Shown: positions 49,901-58,900 of the stretch, piece after piece
Numbering within the stretch: position 1 is the first letter of the stretch
How the letters are laid out: each line of letters starts with the position of its first letter
Assembly (NCBI GenBank): GCA_947579665.1
Contig: OX388343.1
Span: forward strand, 90,376,254-90,440,253
Direction of reading: 5' to 3'
DNA length: 64,000 bases
DNA from: Sympetrum striolatum
Lineage: Eukaryota > Arthropoda > Insecta > Odonata > Libellulidae
The notes under the pieces: generated by a model
Seen by the model: only the letters and a program-made list of their open reading frames with translations
Databases searched by the model: none
What the model was told of the DNA's origin: nothing
Position numbers and translations under genes: made by a program

Positions 49901-52900
49901 AGAAGAAACTTAATAATTTATATATACCTTTTATCTGAAGTGAAACTTGATTTAGAAAAGAAGCCTTTGTATCCAGGATCATATATTATTCAAATTGACC
50001 ACAAGCATAAGCAAATAAATACCTACCCCAAAACCGGGCTTAATTTTGTTTACTTGAGATTGCTTTTCCAATATATCACCCTTTAGACGTTTCTATAGTT
50101 CGCTTGGGGGGAAACATTGCTGGAGGTGACGCAAGTATGTGCAGAGGCAGCGTGCGTTAAATTGTAAAATGTTGTTTGGTGTTTTGATATCTTTTACAAA
50201 ATTTGTTGACTTAAACAAATTTGTTGGGATTATTTTACTTTAAATGCTCGCTCTTACATTTTCGTTATGCCAAATGTTTACACCTCAAATGAGGCATTGA
50301 TTACAAAACACGGAAGTAAATATAATAGAATGACAATACCAGCTACAGCATTGTGATCCATAAGAATGCATGGGAAATTCATGCATCTTTGAACATATTT
50401 TCCTTAGATCAAATAAATCAGATTTAAGTGCGACTTGGATGATCATCCAGAGGGATATTACCACAAAGTAAGCACGTCAAAAAGCACTTCACTATTACTC
50501 AATTTTTTCACATTTTCCCATCTAGAATACATGGGCTGAGGGCCCTCCCATCATAGACGATCTGGAGCTGCTCCTATTTACTGCGATCGTCATCCCATTG
50601 TATTGCGCTCAGTGCGACAAAACCATTTCATGAACTACGTAAACTCAGGGTTCAGTCACTCCTAGGGACTGGCTTTTCTCTTTGTAAAACATGAAATCGT
50701 GGTTTTACGTGTAACTGAGGTCATTTTACATGTGCGAAGATCGGGACCAGCAGAATGGTTCGTAAAACTGTGTCATTTCATAAAATTGAGGATCGTAAAA
50801 ACAGGGTTCTACTGTATTTGTCTTGCAGGAGGCATATCTCGAATTCATCTATAAACGTGAGAGACAAAATCCAAACAGTAATCTGAGGTGAATTATCTCT
50901 TCAAAGATCAGAAAAAATTAAATGCAAAAATTATCATCTCCTAATTCATGCTTTTGTTTCCCATAACTCGCAACTCCTTCCTCAGCAAAAATGCTTCAAG
51001 GAGCTTTGATTAGAGACTTCTCACAAGTTATGCTCTCCCCTTAGTCCCTCCGTACATCTTATCCTTTCATTCTCGTTTCTTTTTGGCGACAACCCCTTTA
51101 GTCATTGCTGGAATTTTTAATTGTGTTCCCATCCTTTTGGCATTCACCGGTGGGATTTGTTTCCATACAAAACTTGAGACCAAATCATCCCACTCCCTTG
51201 CGACACTGTCATTGATTATGTGGCACATGAATAAAAAATATCTTGAGAAAGCAATTGATATGAATTACGATTATCTTAAGATACACCACTGCTTTTTGAT
51301 GATCACTGAGCAATTTTTTTCTGCATTTTATATAAGAGGTTATGGTTAATGAATCAATGAAATGATATTTTTGCTGCAAACAAACCTTTTTATGTAATTT
51401 GAAGCACTTTTGCTAGGATTCAAAAGCCTTCAGTTCCATTCTGCTGTACTTGATTCCTTTGGATTCAAGATGAAGGACATTTGGTATTAGAGATTGGCTA
51501 TAACATGTATATTTTATAAGGAGAACTTTTCCAAATTTCTTTGTCAACTCTTGTTATAACAGTCTTCTACTGTATATTGGTTTGGCGGGAGCAGAAGAAT
51601 TTTGATTCATAATGCATGTCTGCAGTTATTACCCGACATGAAATCTGGTGAAAAACCTCCCGTGACTAATCTATTTCTAAGTATATTCAGTAAATTGTTG
51701 AGGAACTGATGAATACTTTTATCATTTATAATTTTGCAGTTGATGGTGATGTTCTAGCTAAATCTATCTTATCTTCAATATCGGCAAACCATTATTTTAA
51801 TGTTTTCCAATTCGATAGATGTTTATACAATGGTGTGAGAAAATTAAGAAGCACAGGAATAAAAGATATGTGGATGGGAAAATTAGAGGCCATATTTGAT
51901 CAAGAGGTAATTATAAAAATTTATTTTTTTATTGAAAGGTTGATTATTTGGTTCAAATTACAAGTATGGTATATGCCGGTGTATAAGTCGACCCCTAAAA
52001 TTTTTAGTTGAATTTCAGGTTTTAACTTATGCTTGGCACATAAGTCAACCCCTAAAATAAGGCAACACCACTTCCCCAGCTTTGTTTTATGGGAAGAAAA
52101 ACTACAGTATCCATAAATATACGATAGCTTAAGGAATATTTACCTCCCTTGGACTACAACCTTGTTGTGGTGGAAGGGCTTGCGTGTTCCTATGACCTAA
52201 AGAGCTAGTCTGGCTGGAACATAGCATAGCTAATTATCCTATATAATAATGCACAACCATAATAATATTGGTACTGGCAAAGGGACTCAGCCTTCTAGGA
52301 TGAATGCCATGCCCGGCAGTGATGGGAGTAAGGCCATCTTGGTCGTCATTCCACGAAACCCTTACACAAGGAGCGACAAGAAAAGAGAAGATAGAAACGA
52401 GGGTGGGGACATGGAATGTTAAGACAATTCTCTGAAAAGGGAAGTTGGAAAATGTAAAGTTAGAAATGAAAATGTCCAACATTAATGTACCAGGGTTATG
52501 CAAAGTGCGGTGGAAACACGAGGGAGAATTCTGGAGCGATGATGTTAGAGTCATTTTCAGTGGAGGAAGTGCTAGCCAGAGGGGAGTGGCTGTAGTGTTG
52601 GATAAGAAAGCAGGAGAATCCGTGATAGCCACCGAGCTAATAAGAGATCGAGTTATGTCGGTAGTAGTTAAGTCTGAACCAGTAAACATGGATAAGGTTC
52701 AGGTATACTTGCCAACTAGTTATTACAGTGAAGATGATATAGACATGGTTTATGTACAAATAGAAGAGGTTATGGGAAGGGTTTAAGGGCAATAAGAATC
52801 TCGTTGTTATGGGAGACTGGAATGTGGTGGTTGGGCAAGGCAAAGATAGGGAAGAGGTGGGAGAATTCGGTTTTGGGAAAAGGAGCTACTGAGGAAGGAA

Positions 52901-55900
52901 ACTGATAGACTTATGCAAAAGAAATAATCTCTGCATCACAAACACACTCTTTCAGCACCACAACAGACAGAGGTACACATGGAAAATACCTGGGGATAGG
53001 TACCAAATTGATTACATTTTGGTAAGAAGGAGGTTTAGAAATAGTGTTTAAAACTCATGAAGTTATCCTGGTGCTAATGTTGATTCAGATCATATCCTGG
53101 TCATGATGAAAACCGAGCTTTAGTTTAAAAAAGATCATTTGGCCAAAACGTACACCAAAATGGAATTTAGAAGCTCTTAGGGCTGGGAAATCTAAAAAAT
53201 TTTTAGAGTCAGTTAACAAAGCTCTGGATAGAAAGGGAAGGGAACTAACCACTAACAAAAAATGAGAAAAGTTTAAAAATTGTGTCAAGGATAGTGCTCT
53301 AAAAAATTTTGGGAGGGTTAAACAAACCAAAATTAGAAAACCGTGGGTAACTGTAGAAATGTTAAATAAAATGAAAGAAAGAAAGAAATGGAGAAGACTG
53401 AACACTGAACATGGGCACAGAATATACAGAGCACTAAACAACAAACTAAGAAGAGAAACAAATAAGGATAGGGAGCAGTGGTGGAAGGGGCAGTGTAATA
53501 AAATAGAAAAGCTGGTGGAAAGTGGGAGGGGCAACCTAATGTATAGTAAAGCAACTGACGGGGAATAAAATTAGTAATAAAATGGTGACGGTTACAGCAA
53601 GGGAAATCTATTAAGGGATCCAGTCACCATTAGTAGACAATGGAAGGAATACGTTGAGGAATTGTATGGGAAAAACATGAAACCCACCAGCATAGAAATA
53701 GAAACTGAGGAAGAAGTTGAATAAGACAATCTTGTACCTGGGTTACTTGATAGTGAAATAGAACGGGCATTGCGGGATATGAAAGGGAATAAAGCAACGG
53801 GGGTTGATGAGATCCCACTGGAGTTCCTTAAGAACCTGGGGGATAAGGCCAAGAAATGTTTCTATGTTTTTATTTGGAAAATTTATGATGAAGGGCAATG
53901 GCTAGAGGGTTTTACCAAAACTATCTTGATTCCTTTACAGAAAAAGAACAAGGCTACAGAATGTCAGGATTATTGTACAATTAGTACTACTATACAATTA
54001 CTAATCTCTCACGTGGCAAAAGTACTTCTGAGGGTTCTGAATAGACGGGTTGAGGGAAAAATTAAAGGGCTAATCGGAGAAGACCAGTTTAGTTTTCAGA
54101 GAGGGAAAGGAATGAGGGATGCAATTGGGGTGATGAGAGTACTTGCGGAACGAAGCCTGGAATTTAAGAGGGACTTAATGTATTTCCCGGCCTATAAGAC
54201 GTGCCGGTGCTTAAAACTCACCTTGATTTTCAGGTAAAAATTTACAAATAAAACTCATACTTTGTTACATAAGGTTGAGGAGTACTGGTAAACTCTTTAT
54301 CGCGAGAGATACAATGTATTAGCATAGGGATGACATCTCCGTTAGCCCAATGTGTAGAAGTATTTCAGCAGCACCACATGCGAGATTAAACAAAACGTGC
54401 TACGTTGTATGCATTTCTGATTTAGCTGGGAATTTTTTTAAAGGAAGTTCTGTCATCAAAATATTAAAACTGTATTCCTTACTACTTAATCAAAAAAGTT
54501 ATTATCGAAATTAGTAATTAACTGAACTATTTTCAATGCCTGATACGGTAAAAAATACTTAATGGTATGCATTTATCCCGGCGAATCGGCTTGCGTATTA
54601 TAGGATCGGGTTATACCCGTATACCATCGGCGCATAAGACGCAGACTGATTTTAGAGCATATTTTGTAGTAGAAAAAGTGCGTCTTATAGGCCGGGAAAT
54701 ACGGTATGTGTATGTTTTGTAGACTTTGAAAAGCCTTTCGATAGAGTCCAGTGGCCAAAACTGATGGGAATATTAAAGAAATATGGGTTAGACTGGAAAG
54801 ATTCGAATTATTCGAATTCGAAAGAATTATCTCTTCAATAATTTCCAAATTAGTTGCTATTTGCTAAAACCAACTTCTTGGCCGCTTTCCTCAGATTGAT
54901 TCACACCTACCACGTTCTTGCAAATATTATTACACTCAAAGCACTTTCCTATGTTTACCATTGTTCTTTTCTTTTGCTACCTGCTCACTTCCAGACAAAC
55001 TATTTCTTCCTTTACATATTACAAACTTTACAAACTGTTTCTTCCTTTACACACCTACTCACGTAGCTCACCATGTGAATTACTACGAAAGTGGTGCAAA
55101 TGGCCTGAATTTCACGAATACTCTTTAAGAAACTTTTGCTATTTCTTTTGATTACAGTGCGATCATTTTAACTTATACTGTCGCGTTTTCACTTAAAATA
55201 AAAATGTGCACTTTCACAAAACACTCCCAAACCCTTTCTCCTTACGAACTTTCGCACTGCTTCCTCTCTCTTGCATCCCCATGCCGCCATTAGGGTCCCG
55301 TTATCCCTAGCGTCCCTAGCGGACCCTTAGGGAACTACCACCCCTGGGCCATCTGCTACTTGTACAATACATTTATCATTAACCCATGAAATTACATTAC
55401 TATCAAGTTCCATACTCTTACAATGTTTGTTAGTATATCTAAGGATTATTCTCCTTAATGGCAGAAGTTATATAAGTGCATAGCGCCTCTACGCAGTGAA
55501 TCGAACGAAAACCAATATAGACTTTTCAGATCCAGTACGTCCCAATAAGAATAACCAAGCTTCCTAATAACAATACACGCCATTAAAAACACCATAGGAA
55601 ACCAATACAAACTAATAAGATCCTGCAAAACGTCCCAATAGGAAATACTGAGCTTCCTAAAACTAATACAGACCAACAAAGACACCATAGGAATAACCAC
55701 CAATATTAGCGAAGAAAACCAACATAAACCAACAGAAATACCAATAGGAACCTAGGAAAATTTTCATACGGGTATCACTTAACGCATAGTTTTCTTCACA
55801 TATAAGCAGTTTTTTGCCTTAGAATTTGCGGAAACTTGTTTCTAATTATCAGACATAAGTTTTAAAGGAATTATAAATTATTATATCATATCTTATTAGT

Positions 55901-58900
55901 AAACAAAGTTATTAATTTTAAATAAAGGAAATGCTTTTTATTGCCAGTCTTTCCATTATAGTTACTTGAGTTTTGAGTTGAATAAAACTTAAACAAGAAT
56001 GTCCACAGAAAAACAAGTTCCATAAAATTTTAGCTTGATATATTGCATGTGTAAGTATGCAATAGAAATTTTTTAAAATCTTTTCGGTACTTTATTGCAG
56101 TCAGAAATATATAAGTTCCCGTTATTTTGCGCTCTCAAACAGAGTGCCCAATTTGAAAAATGATATCTCATAAAATATTAATTTAATTAACACAAAATTT
56201 AACACAACATTGCAGTATATATTTTTAATCAAAATTAAAATTTGAAATATATTTCCTTGCCACCAGAAGAAATTGTTACCGATTATTTCATAATACGTAT
56301 ATGTTATACCCCAAACGTGTAATTGCCCAATTCATGAAATGGGCAACTTTTGCCCATTCATTGGGCATTGGGCAATTACACGTTTGGGGTGATAGGAACC
56401 CTACCTACACAACCCATCAGCGCCGCGCATATTAATTAATTAATTAATCTCCGCTACAAATCGTGAAATATGTGTGGCAACGATGGGTTGAGTAGGGTAG
56501 GTAGGGTTTCTTTCACCCCAAACTTGTAATTGCCCAATTCATGAAATGGGCAACTTTTGCCCAATCCATGAAATGGGCAACGAGCCTACCCATTTCATGA
56601 AATGAGCAATTACACGTTTGGGGTGTAACATATATATAATAATATATTTCATGCATTATATAATTCATACAATACATTGTGGAAGATGTAACTTCTGCAA
56701 TGTATGTTCGTTTTCGAATGTTTATAATAGAAAATAGGGATTTAAAATAACACAAATGAAATTCAGTCTTTTCTCAGAATACTATCTCGCTGGATGTTTT
56801 TAATGAATGAAGTATAGCAAAAAGTAGCTGGCAACTACTTTTTTGAATGCATTTTTCTTAAACCTCTCGACATTCCCTTCAAAATTTTCAGGATGTATTT
56901 TCTGAGAATATTTACCAGGAAATTAAAAAGATCATAAAAGGAAGCAAATTATCAAGAATAAGAACTTCTTCGTTTCTGAAATGAGAGTGAGTATTTAAAG
57001 AACTAGTTCAAACTATTTCGATACGAATTTCCAAATTTTTCATTTTAAATATTTTCTTTTATTATTTTTCCTAGTAAACAATATAATAATTAAATTCAAC
57101 TGAACAGCTTTTAATTACTGTATCTCCATGTGGTATAATATTAAAATTAATTTAGGCTAACTTTCTCTTTCAATGCTTGTATTTCTACTACGTGCATCAA
57201 TCTCTCCTAAGGCTGCCATATACGGGGAAATATTTCCAGGAAATATTTCCCCGTGTATGGCCTTCATGAACATGGGGCCGTTTGAGATACGTTTGGCTTT
57301 AGTAATGGTAAGTAATGTGTATTCATTACGTATCATAATTTATGTGAATACTTTGATAAAAACAATCTTGAACATACATCTAAACCAAAATGTTAACTCC
57401 AATAAGAGAATTTCATAGGGTACAACAGTATTTTCCTGGATTACCTTCAATTCCTAATAATTGAAGCATCTTTTGATTTATAAAAAAACGTCTAATCCAG
57501 AGTTCTAAAACATTATAATCGATTTGAATATCTTTATTAGAACATATGAAAAATCAGCTGAGGTTCTGCCTGTTATTTGATGATTTATATATTTGATCTG
57601 ACGACATGCAATGGGTGCGTGCGGGTATACATTTTTTATTTTCTGGAAATTTCAATTGAACGTCTATTCCTGGATTCCAGACTTGAAAAATGTGGCACAA
57701 ATGTGTTGTTAAAACTAATTCACAGCAATAGTACATCCATTGATCGACATTCTACTGGCTATTTTGGCCCAATTTGTGATACTGCTCTTTAAACATTCAT
57801 AAAGTAATATAGAGTAATTATAAGAAGCATGCTTTTGTAAAAATAAGGAAAGCAACGTATTGCCAAATTAACCCCTTTATGGCCCAGAGTGAGCTAGAAT
57901 CGAAAAATGCTGGCCAAGAATAAGGAAATATTTTTTGAGTGTGAACTTTGAAACTTCGCATTGCCATACCTCAATAAGTTCTGCATATTATATTCCCAGA
58001 CAGCGTCTTATGTGAGCTCGTTTTCCTTAAATCGGAGGGTCCGAGAGAGGATAAGAGAAAAAAATATAACTTAAAAGACATGTTGCATGAAGTAAGTATT
58101 TCACCAACAGAAGCTAATTCAGAGATCTGATGGAAGTGATGCAATAATTCAAATTTTCAACTGTGATCACTTAAAAAAATCATAATTAAGCTTAAGGGTT
58201 GATTATTTAACACTGTATTGATTTTTTTCCAGATGATTCTGCTCATTTGGGTTTGGTTTGAGGCTGAAGAATTTTGCAAAAATCTAAACCTGGCATCATT
58301 CGTGAATTTTGGTAAATTTTGACCACCTGTAGAATTTTTATAGGTAGAAATCAGCGTAAATAATTTGGTAGTAATAGGCAGGATTTATTTGAGAATTGCC
58401 AAGTCCGCACTCAAGAAAAGGATTTTTTTGCCAGGTTTTTTCGATTCTAGCCCATTGTGCTGCGTATTCAAGATAGCTATTGTCTCTATTGGTATGATAT
58501 AATTATAAAGATATACTCTCAGATATTCGAGTTATTCACCTTTTTTCTGCCGTATATGAATGAAATTTTACACGCCGCCGGCTTCGTTTTCCCCCTATAC
58601 TGCCGCTGACAAAAATCATAATGGCGTCCATGTCTAGCGTGATTCCGTAAAGGGTTTTCAAACATTAGTAAATGCTCTTAACAATTAAGCAAGAGAGTTT
58701 GGAATGAAAATTAACGTAAGTAAAACTAAACTTTTGAGGTTCACTAAGGGAAAGAAAGCTAAGTTAACTATTAGGGTGGATGGGGAAAAACTAGAGCAGA
58801 TGAATAAATTTTCTTGCTAGGGATTCTATCTTGGGACGGAAGATGTAAGGAAGAGGTTTGTAAATGAATAGCCTTGGCTAAGGAAGCCTTTATGAAGCGA

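Larger units (their letters stand above)
44169..50814 (+). mobile_element. Large pogo-like element (6.6 kb) nested in copy B
   Basis: The left end CAGTAGAACCTCAATTTTAC and the complement of the right end, CAGTAGAACCCTGTTTTTAC, form the TIR, with TA on both sides (44167-44168, 50815-50816). Copy A reads TTTCTATATTTGTC at the matching position, the empty site with a single TA. The interior carries the foldback element 45503-49440 and a CENP-B-type transposase start at 49558. GC-richer pieces near 44880-45020 and 50540-50640 are unassigned. Confidence 0.87.
44013..51572. mobile_element. pogo-like MITE, copy B, split by a 6.6-kb nested element
   Basis: Ends CAGTAGAAGTCCATTATAAC and GTTATAACAGTCTTCTACTG are inverted repeats beside TA (44011-44012, 51573-51574). 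The two outer pieces (44013-44168, 50815-51572) together match copy A at 41074-41911. The break is at the TA where the element 44169-50814 inserted. Confidence 0.85.

Noticed and set aside
52445..52786. Host gene encoding an endonuclease-like protein
   Set aside because: The frame belongs to the EN domain of the LINE and is followed by RT motifs with stops; there is no splice structure.
53085..53534. 149-residue minus-strand ORF rich in Ser/Leu/Phe
   Set aside because: It is antisense to the LINE coding remnant, whose plus-strand motifs are recognisable.
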